Below, in pieces: positions 37,412 through 48,965 of a DNA stretch of 64,000 nt. The stretch covers positions 987,501 to 1,051,500 of the forward strand of contig JAQISU010000070.1 in the NCBI GenBank assembly GCA_029339505.1. The letters run 5' to 3'. Each line of letters opens with the position of its first letter. Position 1 is the first letter of the stretch. The DNA is from Unio delphinus. Taxonomy: Eukaryota; Mollusca; Bivalvia; Unionida; Unionidae. The notes under the pieces were generated by a model. That model saw only the letters and a program-made list of their open reading frames with translations, had not been told where the DNA came from and searched no databases. The translations under genes and the position numbers were made by a program.

Positions 37412-38750
37412 CAGTCGAACCCACTTATCTCGACCTCGGTTAACTCGCCAACCCTATTAAGTCGACGTTTTTGAAGTGGAACCGCCAAATTCTCTCTTTG
37501 TCTTAGCATTTTCTCATCGGTTATGTCGATTCGTTTATGTCGCCGAACCCTAATATCTCGAGCACAAAAGAGGGCCAAATTTGCCACTTAACGTCGGTTA
37601 TCTCGATCCCCATGACCAATCGCCGGCTTTTGAAAATGTTAGTTATCGATGCCACAAATGCTCCTTTGTTTGTATCGACAACCCCATCTTAGCAGTGCAT
37701 TGTTAACATCATAATCTGCTTATGCTGACATCTGAGCCGAATACTGTATGTTGTGACAGTCAATCATGCTACCGTACTATACCTACAACTGACCGACTTC
37801 TGAAGACGCGAATAGAACAGATAAAATTAATGGAATGGCTAATCCTTCTGTTTGTTGGCTGAGATATGATAGAAAAGTTAAAACAGATGTGCTATGATGT
37901 ATGTATCAAGGCACAGTTCGTCAATTAATTTACAACTGGCTGTGATATTTTGAAGGAGTATCTCACCAAACATAAATCCAGACGGCGTAAATAATATTTG
38001 TGCATTTTACTCATTGATCTTTTCCGTTTGCCATCAATCCCGTGTTACGGTTACAGAGACTTAAACTCCGCAAGAAGAAATAGCAAACAACAAATAAACA
38101 ATAATTATGCATTTCTCAAAATACAGGAGTGAAAAAATCCCTATATTGGGTGTTAACTTATGATAATATATATGGTCCAATATTGTCAGGTGTTGACACG
38201 TGTAAGTTTCAATTGTGGGAATGGAGATCATATTTTGCTTGTTGAGAAAATTTATACAGCATTCAGTGATCATTCTTTTGGGATTTACGATGCAATAGAT
38301 CATTTAATGGAGATTTTCACGAACTTCGTAATTTGCTCGGAATTTTTATCACACACGTTTTTGTGATTTTGTGAGCGATCTTTGTGTTTGCAATGTTGGA
38401 GAATATTATAAAGGTTTGTATCGAGAATCAACAGTGGTTTGTATTGTATACTGGTAAAATTCTGCCGTTAGTTGGTGCACATATGCCTTTTGTTATTAGC
38501 AAACATGTATGTACATTTTTATAACATGCCGATCACTTCATCAAACAAATCATGGCAACGCTGTTGTGTAAGAAAATCTCCAAAAACATGTGCATTACAT
38601 TCTCATTTATTAACGCACATCATGTACATAAAGAAATTTCAAGCACATGTTAATAAATTGCTGCCATATTGTTTTCGTTTATCTTGATCATCGGTTATCT
38701 CGACACTTTTTGGCAAACCCCTAGGCCGGCGACATAACCGGGTTCAACTG
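37412..38750. mobile_element. Non-autonomous pogo/Tc1-type TIR element, 1339 bp
   Basis: The left end is CAGTCGAACCCACTTATCTC and the right end, reverse complemented, is CAGTTGAACCCGGTTATGTC. Both are flanked by TA (37410-37411 and 38751-38752), the Tc1/mariner/pogo target duplication. Subterminal TTATCTCGA / TTATGTCG motifs occur about six times at the left and twice at the right, and could be transposase binding sites. GC content is higher than the surroundings at the ends. No transposase signal was recognised inside. Confidence 0.82.
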
Positions 38751-38897
38751 TATTTAGATTCCAAGAAAAAAAATTTAAACATGACTCAGCAAAACACCAT
38801 TTGAGACACAAATGACATTTCTTTGGCAAATTTGGAATTTATATGAAAATAATATAGTAGATTTTTAAATTATTGCAGAAATTCTAATTTTTTTTAA

Positions 38898-39388
38898 TCC
38901 TTTGAACCAGACAGGCCGGTTTACTGACCGGTTGTAACGGTGTATATACCCGAAAGGCCGGTATACCGGACTAGCTGTCTACCGTCATAACCCGAAAGGC
39001 TGGTATACCGGCCTAGCTATCTACTGTCATAACCCAAAATGCTGGTATACCGGCCTAGCTATCTACCGTCATAACCCGAAAGGCCGGTATACTGGCCTGT
39101 GTTGTTATTCGCTAGATGGTCAGTGAAATATAGACAAAATATGAAAAATATGAAATATGAAGAAATTCTGAGACAGTTTGTTACATAGTCATAGTAATAA
39201 AAAGCATTTTATAAGCATGTTTGAAAAGAGACAATTTGATATTTGCTGTTATATAATAGTGGATTATCATTCTAAGGCATAATATTACTTTTATTTTGCA
39301 AAATTTTCCTTTTTATAAAATTGTCAAAAATTGCCGGGGAGGCTCGGGTTATTGTGCTGAAATATGGGGGAGATTAGGGTTCAAAGGG
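38898..39388. mobile_element. piggyBac-type MITE, 491 bp, TTAA target duplication
   Basis: The left end is TTAA|TCCTTTGAACC (TTAA 38894-38897). The right end reverse complemented is TTAA|CCCTTTGAACC (TTAA 39389-39392). TTAA duplications with CCCTTT-like termini are the mark of piggyBac. The interior holds a GC-rich tandem repeat of palindromes. Confidence 0.8.
38940..39095. repeat. 42-bp palindrome-bearing tandem repeat inside the piggyBac MITE
   Basis: About four units of CATAACCCGAAAGGCCGGTA, then TACCGGCCTAGCTATCTACCGT. GGCCGGTATACCGGCC is a perfect 16-bp palindrome in the consensus. Single units carry one or two changes. Confidence 0.85.
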
Positions 39389-39714
39389 TTAAAGATGTTT
39401 TTAAATATTTTGGTCTTATCCTTCAAAACAAAAACAAATCCTTGACAGCACGATTAAGTAAAACCTTCTTGTACAGAGAGAGATATGACATTCTGTATGC
39501 ATGCTTGTACCATATGTGGAAGGCATCAGGTAATTTTCATGCAGTTACAGCAGCACAAGTATTTAAAATTTGTCTAACCTTCATAATATTTTTATGTTTT
39601 GGTCTGCAATGGTAACAAACATTGTACAATTTAATACAAATCTAATCTGAAAGACACAGCACTAGTCATCTGTCTGACTTTTAAAGTAGTTTTCAATGAA
39701 GTTGTGTGTGATAT

Positions 39715-39995
39715 TTTCATTTGTAATAAAGCTTTACAAAGTGTTCAGTCATGGTGATATGTCTGCAGTGTGGCAGTTAATAGTAATGTCTAGCACTGGG
39801 GCATCATGCCGCAGACATGAAACATATTATCCCACCTAGTCACATTATCCTGACAAAAATAAGATGGACTGAGTCCTAGCACTAACCTCATAATGCTGAG
39901 AGCCAAGAGAGGCATCTGCAAGTACCATTTTTATGTCTTTGGTATGATTTGGACTGGGCTCAAACCTGTGACCTTCTGCATTCGAGACAGATGTT
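39715..39995 (-). mobile_element. SINE, family V (tRNA head plus conserved body)
   Basis: On the minus strand it reads GGCCTAATTGGTTAGAACAT (A-box), AGAAGGTCACAGGTTTGAGC (B-box), ATCATACCAAAGACATAAAA, GAGGTTAGTGCTAGGACT, AATGTGACTAGGTGGGATAA and GCATGATGCCCCAGTGCTAG. It shares all body blocks with the plus-strand copy at 48.69 kb. Confidence 0.85.
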
Positions 39996-40432
39996 CTAAC
40001 CAATTAGGTCATTGGTGCTCTGCATTCGAGACAGATGTTCAAACCAATTTGGCCATTGGTGCATTTGAGACAGATGTTCTAACCAGTTAGGCCATTGGTG
40101 CATTGAGACTGATGTTCTAACCAATTAGGCCATTGGTGCATTTGAGACAGATGTTCTAACCAATTAGGCCATTGGTGCTCTGCATTCGAGACAGATGTTC
40201 TAACCAATTACGCCATTGGTGCATTTGAGACAGATGTTATAACCAATTAGGTCATTGGTGCATTTGAGACAGATGTTCTAATCAATTAGGCCATTGGTGC
40301 TCTGCATTCGAGACAGATGTTCTAACCAATTAGGCCATTGGTGCATTTGAGACAGATGTTATAACCAATTAGGCCATTGGTGCTCTGCAATCAAGACAGA
40401 TGTTCTAACCAATTTGGTCATTGGTGCAGTTT
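39968..40432. repeat. Tandem array of SINE tRNA heads, about 11 copies of 39-44 bp
   Basis: The unit (minus strand) is GGCCTAATTGGTTAGAACAT plus CTGTCTCAAATGCACCAAT, i.e. the 5' tRNA-like part of SINE family V with its Pol III A-box. The SINE's own head is the first unit, so the array grew from the insertion. Long units include CTCTGCATTCGAG. Confidence 0.88.
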
Positions 40433-40449
40433 GCATATACTCATAATAC

Positions 40450-40722
40450 TGGTAAAGATTCAGAACTAATATTTCATAAAAATAGATTTCTCTCTGTAAA
40501 GATTCAGAACTAATATTTCATAAACTTAGATTTCTCTTGTAAAGATTCAGAACTAATATTTCATAAACATAGATTTCTCTTGTAAAGATTCAGAACTAAT
40601 ATTTCATAAACATAGATTTCTCTTGTAAAGATTCAGAACTAATATTTCATAAACATAGATTTCTCTTGTAAAGATTCAGAACTAATATTTCATAAACATA
40701 AATTTCTCTTGTAAAGATTCTG
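40450..40722. repeat. 43-bp minisatellite, about 6 copies
   Basis: The unit is GTAAAGATTCAGAACTAATA, then TTTCATAAACATAGATTTCTCTT. Confidence 0.95.
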
Positions 40723-40929
40723 TAAAGGCTGGTGCCTTTTTCATATAATCAACTGAAAACTATTTATTTCAAACTTATAATCATTTATATGCCCTCAAGA
40801 CTTCATTTTAAAAATGAGAATAAAGTACTGATGTTCGAATCCTTCAAATGTCAAAACGGAACAGAATTTTAGATAATCTATGCATGCAAATGGAGAAACA
40901 GAAAATGCAAATATATTTGTGCAAAATGT

Positions 40930-41289
40930 TACTATGTGATATATTATTTACATATACACCAACTAAATACCTAGTTGACTGCATGTATACTTTTAATGTA
41001 ACCAGACATATTTAGATATAAACCATTTTCATACCTAGTAGACATTACATATATACCTTTTACATACTGAGACATTTTTACATATGTACCTTTTTTATGC
41101 CTAGCAGACATTATTACATAAAAACCTTTTTCATACCTAGCCAACATTACATATATAATTTTGAGTTACCAAGTAGAAATTCTTACATTCAATCCTTTTA
41201 CATACCTAGTAGAAATTATTACATTTTTATTTTTTACCTTTCACATTACCAGCAGTCATTACATTTATACCATTTACATACCTAGTAAT

Positions 41290-41290
<1 letters not shown>
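40930..41290. repeat. Degenerate 35-45 bp repeat (CATACCTAGTAGACATTACA)
   Basis: About eight strongly diverged units with TTTTACATACCTAGTAGAA and ATTATTACAT. Ends at a (TA)n run, 41293-41330. Confidence 0.65.

Positions 41291-41292
<2 letters not shown>

Positions 41293-41330
<38 letters not shown>
41293..41330. repeat. (TA)n microsatellite
   Basis: About 38 bp of TA. Confidence 0.95.
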
Positions 41331-41334
<4 letters not shown>

Positions 41335-41451
41335 GTACTGTTAAGGCCTGGTGGTTCATGACATATTAGTCATGGTAAAAAAATTAAAATATGTTGATCC
41401 AGTGGGAAAAATATACTCTTTGAGCTATTAATAATATTTAATATCCAGAAA

Positions 41452-41610
41452 AGTAAAACCTGTCTTGAGAGACCCTGCTATAAGAGACCACTGTTATTGA
41501 TTATATAGTGTTATGACTGGTCATATGAGATACCATCCTGTCTTGAGTGACTATTTTTGGGCAAAAAGAGTGATATCTTTCAAGTCCGAGTGTACTTTAA
41601 TAGCTACTAT
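41452..41610. mobile_element. MITE-like element, family T
   Basis: AAAACCTGTCTTGAGAGACC at the left and TATCTTTCAAGTCCGAGTGT at the right are diverged inverted ends, with GAGTGACTATTTTTGGGCA inside, as in the copy ending at 58775. Confidence 0.6.
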
Positions 41611-42635
41611 GTTTGTACTCTCTATAAATGATGAAGATACATACCAAATACACTGCCCATGCAGGGCATGAGTAATCCCTTCGAGGTTGATATTTCATGT
41701 TGTTATTGTTATTGATGCTGTCCTTGGTTTGATACTTCATTGTTCCAAGTGTCATTTCAATTGTAAAGCATTGACCTCCAACACCAAGATGAAGTATCAG
41801 TGAAATACGAAAATGGTACGTTAAGTATCACATACAACACAAATGTACTCTATACGCTTTTCTCATCTGTGACATATAGTTAGCCAATGAAACTAGAGAT
41901 CTATACACTGCTCAGCAAGAAAGAAACTCAAACAGCTTCAAGGTCTGATTTTACTGTAATGCCAACTTTACACAAGTAAAAAAAATTAAAGCAGACACTA
42001 TCTGCGCTATCCTTTCTTCCTTGTTCACATCATGTACAATTTCATACGAAAAACCAATATTTAAATTCTAATTATAGCAATATTTAGTAAACTTCACAAT
42101 TTTTAACCACTATTTCAAGCAACCTGTTGACCTGTACTAATCTCAGTACTATCTCCACTATTCACTAATGTGACTAGATACTTTATCCACTTTCATGCAA
42201 AGTCTGAAATACATTATGCATATAAACTAACACTCCATTAATGAAACACAAGCTTCATTTGGACAAAATATCCTTCTCTGCTTCTATTTTCTGATTCCAA
42301 CTGAGACAGGCAATGTTGCTCTTACAATGTCATTCCAGCATATTTGTCAATCACTTACACTCCTATCCCAACAGCATTATAGATTTCTCTGCCAACAAGC
42401 TTGCTACAAGCTTTCTATACTGAGTAGTTGGAAAGCTGGGAGATGAGAAAACAAGACAGTGTTACAAGATTATCATGCATAATTTGATTATTGGTGAGGA
42501 CTTCATTGGAGAGCTGTGTTAATAAACAACTATGAATCATTCAAATTATCTATGATCACTGGAATCTAAGTCAACGCAAGTATTAACCGTAACAATAAAA
42601 GAAGGGAAAAGAGCAGCATATATAGAAGTAAAATA
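41610..42635. other. No gene recognised
   Basis: Unique-looking AT-rich sequence. No supported feature. Confidence 0.4.
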
Positions 42636-42712
42636 GGTATGTATGTATGTTTGTATGTATGTATGTATGTATGTATGTATGTATGTATGTATGTATGTAT
42701 GTATGTATATAT
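42636..42712. repeat. (GTAT)n microsatellite
   Basis: About 18 GTAT/ATGT units. The minus-strand His-Thr-Tyr-Ile ORF is an artefact. Confidence 0.95.
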
Positions 42713-42891
42713 GCCTGGTAAAGTGAGTTATTATGTGTATATGATAATATAATGGTCAAATGCATAGCAAAGAAGTAATAGTATAGAATTAGAACTTTAA
42801 TAACTTTTCTATCTCACACAGTTAATCAGTCTCATGCATTTGACCACACAAAACAACTTTAAAAAAACATGGAAAAAATTATAGGCTGCTT

Positions 42892-42892
<1 letters not shown>

Positions 42893-42940
<48 letters not shown>
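42893..42940. repeat. (TTA)n microsatellite
   Basis: About 16 TTA/ATT units. No LINE 3' end was recognised in front of it. Confidence 0.95.
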
Positions 42941-43387
42941 AACCTGTATTGTTATTTTGTTATTTTTAAAGTAACTGATCTTCATATAGTTCTTTTATCA
43001 TTGTTTTAAAGCACTGACCATTGTTTCTCTTTACCTTCATTTGTGTAGGGACATAAAAAAAAAACCTTGTCAAATGTGTTACTATGTATGTACATGGTAT
43101 AATGGTACATCAGCACAATGCTGGCTATATAGTGCCAATTAAAACTTTTGGTAAAGATGAAGGGAAAAATTGCTAAGACATTTAAGAAGATAAACCTTTC
43201 AAAGATGTTGATGCATATTCCTTAAAATTAAAAGAATTTAAGAGGTTGTAAAAAGTTAATGGCATAAATTGCAACAATCTTCTGGAAAATAAACCCTTCC
43301 TAGTAAAAGTTGATATTTTCTCTTGCAAAAGAAAAGGGTAAAAGATGCCAACATTGTTTCAAGCATATAAAAAAAGAAAACAGATTA

Positions 43388-43590
43388 CAAGAATAAAGTC
43401 TTAAAACAATAATGGATAATAATTTATTACTGTATATACAAGAATAAAGTCTTAAAACAATATTGGATAATAATTTATTACTGTATATACAAGAAAAAAG
43501 TCTTAAAACAATATTGGATAATAATTTATTACTGTATATACAAGAATAAAGTCTTAAAACAATAATGGATAATAATTTATTACTGTATAT
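43388..43590. repeat. 51-bp tandem repeat, 4 copies
   Basis: The unit is AAGAATAAAGTCTTAAAACA, then ATATTGGATAATAATTTATT, then ACTGTATATAC. Confidence 0.92.
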
Positions 43591-43800
43591 ATAAGCTTAT
43601 AGGATGAGTCATACTGTAAAATGCACAGACCCAGATCTGTCACCACATAATACACCAGCAGATCTAGGCCTGTTCAGTTTGTTAGGAGTAAACAGTAAAA
43701 CTAACAGATCCTGATCTGAAGGCGCATTATGCTGCAGCAAATCAGGATCTTTGTTGATGGCAGTTTAACTCAATTTGTAAGCAAGCACATACAGCATATA
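43580..43800. mobile_element. MITE-like element, family M
   Basis: ACTGTATATATAAGCTTATA, CAGACCCAGATCTGTCACCA, CATAATACACCAGCAGATCT, and the inverted counterpart GGCGCATTATGCTGCAGCAA then ATCAGGATCT. The 51-bp array beside it repeats ACTGTATATAC, the element's presumed end. Confidence 0.65.
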
Positions 43801-44009
43801 CACCTCATTCGTTTAGTTTCTTGGTTTGTTCATTTTGATGCATTATTGGCTGGAATATCATGTCAAGTAAATGGAAGCTAAGTGCCTTTCACATTAGGCC
43901 ACACTGTGAACCACATTCTTTTAGAAAGCCAGTTGGGTTTTTCCTTTTGGCTTGAACATCATATTTTGTTAATGCATTTGCCAAGAACATGCTCCACTCT
44001 CAGCGGACT

Positions 44010-44500
44010 ATTAGCATGGTAGGCAGTCCAGTCAAGGTTCAAACTTCAGGAGGTATGCGTTGTAGGCAGTCCAATCATGGTTCACCCTTCAGGAGGTATG
44101 CATGGTAGGCAGCCTAGTCAAGGCTCACCCTTCAGGAGGTGCACATGCTAGGCAGTCCAGTGAAGATTCGCCCTTTAGGAGGTATGCATGGTAGGCAGTC
44201 CAGTCATGGTTCACCCTTCAGGAGGTATGCATAGTAGGGAGTCCAGTCAAGGTTTGCCCTTCAGGAGGTATGCATGGTAGGGAGTCCAGTCAAGGTTCAC
44301 CCTTCAGGAGGTATGCATGGTAGGAGTCCAGTCAAGGTTCACCCTTCAGGAGGTATGCATGAATGGCAGTCCAGTCAAGGTTCATCCTTCAGGAGGTATG
44401 CATGGTAGGGAGTCCAGTCAAGGCTCACACTTTAGAAGGTGCACATGGTAGGCAGCCCTGTCAGGGTTCACCCTTCAGGAGGTATGCATGGTCAGATGAA
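44010..44500. repeat. 43-bp minisatellite, about 11 copies
   Basis: The unit is GGTAGGCAGTCCAGTCAAGG, then TTCACCCTTCAGGAGGTATG, then CAT, with moderate divergence. Confidence 0.93.
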
Positions 44501-44689
44501 TGGTGTCAGGTTATCTGTCCTGTTTGTGAGCAACACAGAGTAACATCAGCTTTGTGATTTCTTCCATGGCACTCTCCTATTGTTTCAAAGTTACTATGGG
44601 CAGTTTAAATTTCATATTTTTTGCCAAGTGAACAGAACATATTGATTGATCAAATACATGTACTTAAAAGCTTTAATGCCTGCTTTCTC

Positions 44690-44850
44690 ATTAGCCTTCA
44701 TACATGTCTGACTCTGTTGCCAATTAGCCTTAAAACAGATGTGACTGAGTAGCCAATTATCCTTGATACAGATGTGACTGGGTAGCCAGTTAGCCTTGAT
44801 ACAGATGTGACTGAGTAGATAATTAGCCTTGATCAAAAGGTGACTGGGTA
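44690..44850. repeat. 33-bp minisatellite, about 5 copies
   Basis: The unit is GTAGCCAATTAGCCTTGATA plus CAGATGTGACTGA. Confidence 0.88.
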
Positions 44851-45349
44851 CCCTAGCCAAATGTCGCTGGATAGCTAATTGAACATTTTTCCAGACAGCT
44901 CTGTATGCCAGGAAATGTCCAATTTAAGATTCTGTAATGTTTTAAGTGTTGAAGGTGAATCCAACAAGCAAAGTAAATGAGTTTTCTTTAGAAACTTAAA
45001 TACAGAGCAAAGATTTAACTACAGCAGTAATTTTTCTGCAAAAAATTTAACAGGCTAATTAACCTCCTGAAAAAGATAGCAAGGTTTTGCCCGTGTCCTA
45101 TGTGTACATTAGAAGTTTGCAAATTTAAAGCAAATGACTCTACAACTGTTACAGATTTGACAAAGACCTGCAAAATATGTTGATCAGGAGACTTCTGTAA
45201 ATATCACAGATGTGGAAACAAGGTCTATCAATGTTCAGTGGTGGCTGCAGTGGTCTCCAAATATTTCAGACATGGTAAAGTTTATTAATTTATCACCTGT
45301 CACTATGGAAAAAGCCTGCTCACATACAGTAAGTGTACCATATGTATGA

Positions 45350-45850
45350 GAGGTCTGCAAATGTCACAGGCATAGTTATGATCTACAAATGTCCCAGGCA
45401 TAGGTATTATCTACAAATGTCCCAGGCATAGGTATGGTCTACAAATGTCACCGGCATAGGTATGGTCTGCAAATGTCCCAGGCATAGGTATGGTCTGCAA
45501 ATGTTACTGGCATAGGTATTATCTACAAATGTCCCAGGCATAGGTATGGTCTACAAATGTCCCAGGCATAGGTATTATCTACAAATGTCCCAGGCATAGT
45601 TATGATCTACAAATGTCCCAGGCATAGGTATTATATACAAATGTCCCAGGCATAGGTATGGTCTACAAATGTCACAGGCATAGGTATTATCTACAAATGT
45701 CACAGGCATAGGTATGGTCTGCAAATGTTACTGGCATAGGTATGGTCTACAAATGTCCCAGGCATAGGTATGGTCTACAAATGTCACAAGGAAAGTTATG
45801 ATCTTCAGATGTCACAGACATAGGTGTGGTCTTTAAATGTCACACCTGTG
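45350..45850. repeat. 28-bp minisatellite, about 17 copies
   Basis: The unit is AAATGTCCCAGGCATAGGTA plus TGGTCTAC, with CCC/CAC/TAC and GGTCTGC/ATTATCTAC variants. Confidence 0.93.
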
Positions 45851-45958
45851 CCATTTGAACAGCTGGGTTCCATAATACTTTGGTGAAAGCTTAACTGTGT
45901 AGTAATATTCATATTTAACAATGCATTTAACTATTCAATTACATACACAACAATAAAG

Positions 45959-46393
45959 AGAAAGCTAACCTGAAGCTTTCATCCTTATGCAAAGGACTTC
46001 ATCAGCAGACTTATGTGACCTCTACTGATTGTTAACATGGTGAGTGATGTTAACAAGATTGTCCCAGAATTGTGGCATATGAACATCGAAGACCAAGTTC
46101 AAACTCAGATATAACAGCACATCCACAATGTTTGCCTTGGCTCTACTTTAACTTGAAAACTCCATAAAAATCCCAGAACAAACCTGGTTCATGCTGGGGG
46201 TTAAAGAAATAATTTACATCGATACACACAAATTGATGCTGAATAAGGATGGCAGCCATTACAACCTGCCACATATCTGTGACAATCTGTTAACATTGCA
46301 TACCATCCCACTGAGAGATGTTGACATTAGAGATCACATCAGTCTGCTGATGAAGTCCACAGCATAAGAACAAAAACTTCATGTTAACTTTCT
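45959..46393 (+). mobile_element. Penelope-like fragment bounded by 52-bp inverted arms
   Basis: The left arm 45959-46010 (ends GACTTCATCAGCAGAC) and the right arm 46342-46393 (starts GTCTGCTGATGAAGTC) are inverted copies with about a dozen differences. Between them a frame of about 60 codons reads VKEIIYIDTHKLMLNKDGSH then YNLPHICDNLL and stops at TAA near 46367. 'EAIxI....LN.D.G.Y.L...' tails are typical of Penelope-like or related RT C-termini as I recall; assignment tentative. Inverted long terminal copies are a known PLE arrangement. Confidence 0.5.
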
Positions 46394-46869
46394 TGATTTC
46401 TTGTATATATTGAAAAGTTCAATGCATTGTCAATACATTGTCAAAAATGAGTTCCATAATGTAATAGTTGTAAAGGAGATCATAAACATCACATGTATAA
46501 ACATAATTTTGACTTGAAAAATCCTTCGTCAAAGGTGTTCTTGGCATGAAAGACACTAGTTTATCACCATGATAGATTTATGATTTGATAGATTAAGTAC
46601 CAGTACATTTTTAGACACTGAATTTGAAGCCAAAAGAATTACCTGATCAATATTTGAAAAAACAACAAGTTAGCCTGTACTTTAATACAAACAGACACTT
46701 ATGCAAAATGAAAGCAAACAAAAAAATCTTTATTTCTTTGTTTAAAATTAAGGTTAATTTAGGAATCAAACCATAGAAACTTTGTTTGAATTGAATTTCC
46801 AGAATCTAAACAAAAGTATCTTCAAGTTTAAGCATTCTAAAGCCTAATATATTTTTAAAATGTTTAACA

Positions 46870-47310
46870 TTTTCATACCTTATATACATGCATAAAACAC
46901 AGACCCAGCTATGGCATTGCTTACTGTGTTGGCAGTTTAGGGTCTGTGCTGTTCATTCTACTGATCAAGACCTAACATTAATTGTAAAGATCCAACGTTA
47001 TCATATAATTGTGCTGGAAATCAGGGTCTATGTTGTTGATTCTAATGATTACTCCAAACAAATTGTATAGACACAGATCTGTCAAGGCATTCTAATGATT
47101 ACTCCAAGCAAATTGTATAGACACAGATCTGTCAAGGCATTCTAATGATTACTCCAAGCAAATTGTATAGACACAGATCTGTCAAGGCATTCTAATGATT
47201 ACTCCAAACAAATTGTATAGACAGATCTGTCAAGGCATTCTAATGATTACTCCAAACAAATTGTATAGACAGATCTGTCAAGGCATTATGGAAACGCTGA
47301 TGTGGATCAA
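46870..47310. mobile_element. MITE-like element, family M, with 50-bp internal array
   Basis: CACAGACCCAGCTATGGCAT, TGTGCTGGAAATCAGGGTCT and ACAGATCTGTCAAGGCATTA are family blocks. Inside, ATTCTAATGATTACTCCAAA, CAAATTGTATAGACACAGAT and CTGTCAAGGC form about five tandem copies (47035-47290). Confidence 0.65.
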
Positions 47311-48355
47311 TACACACAGTACCCCTTTCATAATGTGACATTTCACAGAAAAATTATTAATTACAGTCTCATGTCTCTTCATGAGTCCATGTAGGCCTTT
47401 ACTGCTTACACCCAACCTCTCTTACCAATGACCAAAATAGTGGACCCAATTATATTTAAGTGCATGTTCCATGAATATCTTACTTAAACAAAGTGTTAAG
47501 AATATATTTTAAATCATATGCATTTTTTTAAAAATATGTCTATTTACTATGATGAGTTTATTAACAAGCACATTTCTTTTATTCAGACACTGGATGTTCA
47601 TTTCACAAAAGTTCCACTTGGTTTCAAAATTTATTCTTTAAAATTGAACTCAATTAACAGTACCAAAACAGATTACATTTCAGTTCAAATCATCCTTGAA
47701 AACTTCCTGTATTCAGGTTTATCAAATTTTTTAGCATTGGTTACAGGGTGATGTAATAGGCCATCTGAGCAGCCATACCCACCCCAAAATGTTACAAATA
47801 ATAAATTAAAGGGATTTAGAAGAAACTTTGGCAAGGCAATTGATTTTAATGAAGAACATCACAGGCAGAACCTGCAAAACAAAGTACTATTGCCTATGGT
47901 ACATATAGGACCAGACCCTAAGCTTATTACCTCAGGAAAGTATTTTGAAAATATTTCTAAGTTTAAAAATCATACTTGTGCAAATGTTTGTAATTTCTTT
48001 TAACAGTGCTGACATGAATGGAACTATAACCACTTTACGAAGCAAGTCTAAATATTTCATCTTTCAAAATCCAAACTCTGATGAGGCACAGTAAAAGAAA
48101 CCTGCTTGTTGATACAGAAACCTTCTAGATAGTGACAAATATTAATGAAAACAAGATCTGCCAGATTTCCAGTTGCATTAGAAATTCATTCTTTAAATGC
48201 TCCAGACCTGCCTGCATCAATTTAAAGATCACCATTCACTGGATTCCCAAGAAGGCATATTCCCAGATCAATTGGCCCTGATGAGTCACTCAGCATGAAC
48301 CGAAGTCTAAAGTCTAAATTTTCCTCTAGAGAGAAGGGCAAACACTGTACTTATA
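47310..48355. other. No gene recognised
   Basis: Includes an ORF of 77 codons at 47518-47751 with no family resemblance. No array. Unique-looking. Confidence 0.4.
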
Positions 48356-48360
48356 ACTAT

Positions 48361-48371
48361 ATATATGTATG

Positions 48372-48447
<76 letters not shown>
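48361..48447. repeat. (TA)n microsatellite with (GTAT) start
   Basis: About 70 bp of TA. Confidence 0.97.
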
Positions 48448-48448
<1 letters not shown>

Positions 48449-48685
48449 CCCTTTTGCAAACAGCACAAATCCATTTCTGCTGTATTTATAACTATATATT
48501 TAATTCAATTTATTTTATTTAATATATATTTAATTTGTGTTAGTTTTTTTCTCACTGTTTAAAAGCTATAATTATATTTTGTACTTGTTCATGCCCAAAA
48601 ATCAAGTTCATGTTGTACCTGATAAATAACTTTCTTTTCTGTAAATAAATAATACATAGCTACTATTTCCTTGGTGTGTGTGTGT

Positions 48686-48965
48686 ATCGCTCGATTGGCC
48701 TTGTGGTTAAGAGCATCCACCTTGGAAACGGGAGGTCGTTCAATCCCTGGCCGAGTCATACCAAAGACTTACAAAAATGGTACTAACAGCTACCTCGCTT
48801 GGCGCTCTGCATTAAGAGGTTAGTGTTAGGACTGGTCGGCCTGGTGTCAGGAAAATGTGACTAGGTGGAACATCATGCAACATTTCTGCAGCATGATGCC
48901 CCTGTGCTAGACATCACTATTAACTGCCTCACTGCAGATATCACAGCAATAAAACTGAATTTTTT
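48686..48965 (+). mobile_element. SINE, family V, best copy
   Basis: The head is GATTGGCCTTGTGGTTAAGA (A-box) and GGAGGTCGTTCAATCCCTGG (B-box), with promoter spacing as in a tRNA. The body runs CATACCAAAGACTTACAAAA, GAGGTTAGTGTTAGGACTGG, AATGTGACTAGGTGGAACAT, CATGATGCCCCTGTGCTAGA and ends CAGCAATAAAACTGAA. This is a Pol III-transcribed family mobilised by a partner LINE; the source tRNA was not determined. Confidence 0.85.

Noticed and set aside
37396..37587. 63-codon minus-strand ORF rich in Arg/Glu
   Set aside because: It translates the subterminal TATCTCGA motifs of the pogo-like element.
42893..42940. (TTA)n as a LINE 3' tail
   Set aside because: No LINE 3' UTR or coding remnant is visible in the preceding sequence, unlike the (TTA)n at 31.62 kb.
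47518..47751. 77-codon plus-strand ORF
   Set aside because: AT-rich composition, no motif, no splice or homology support.
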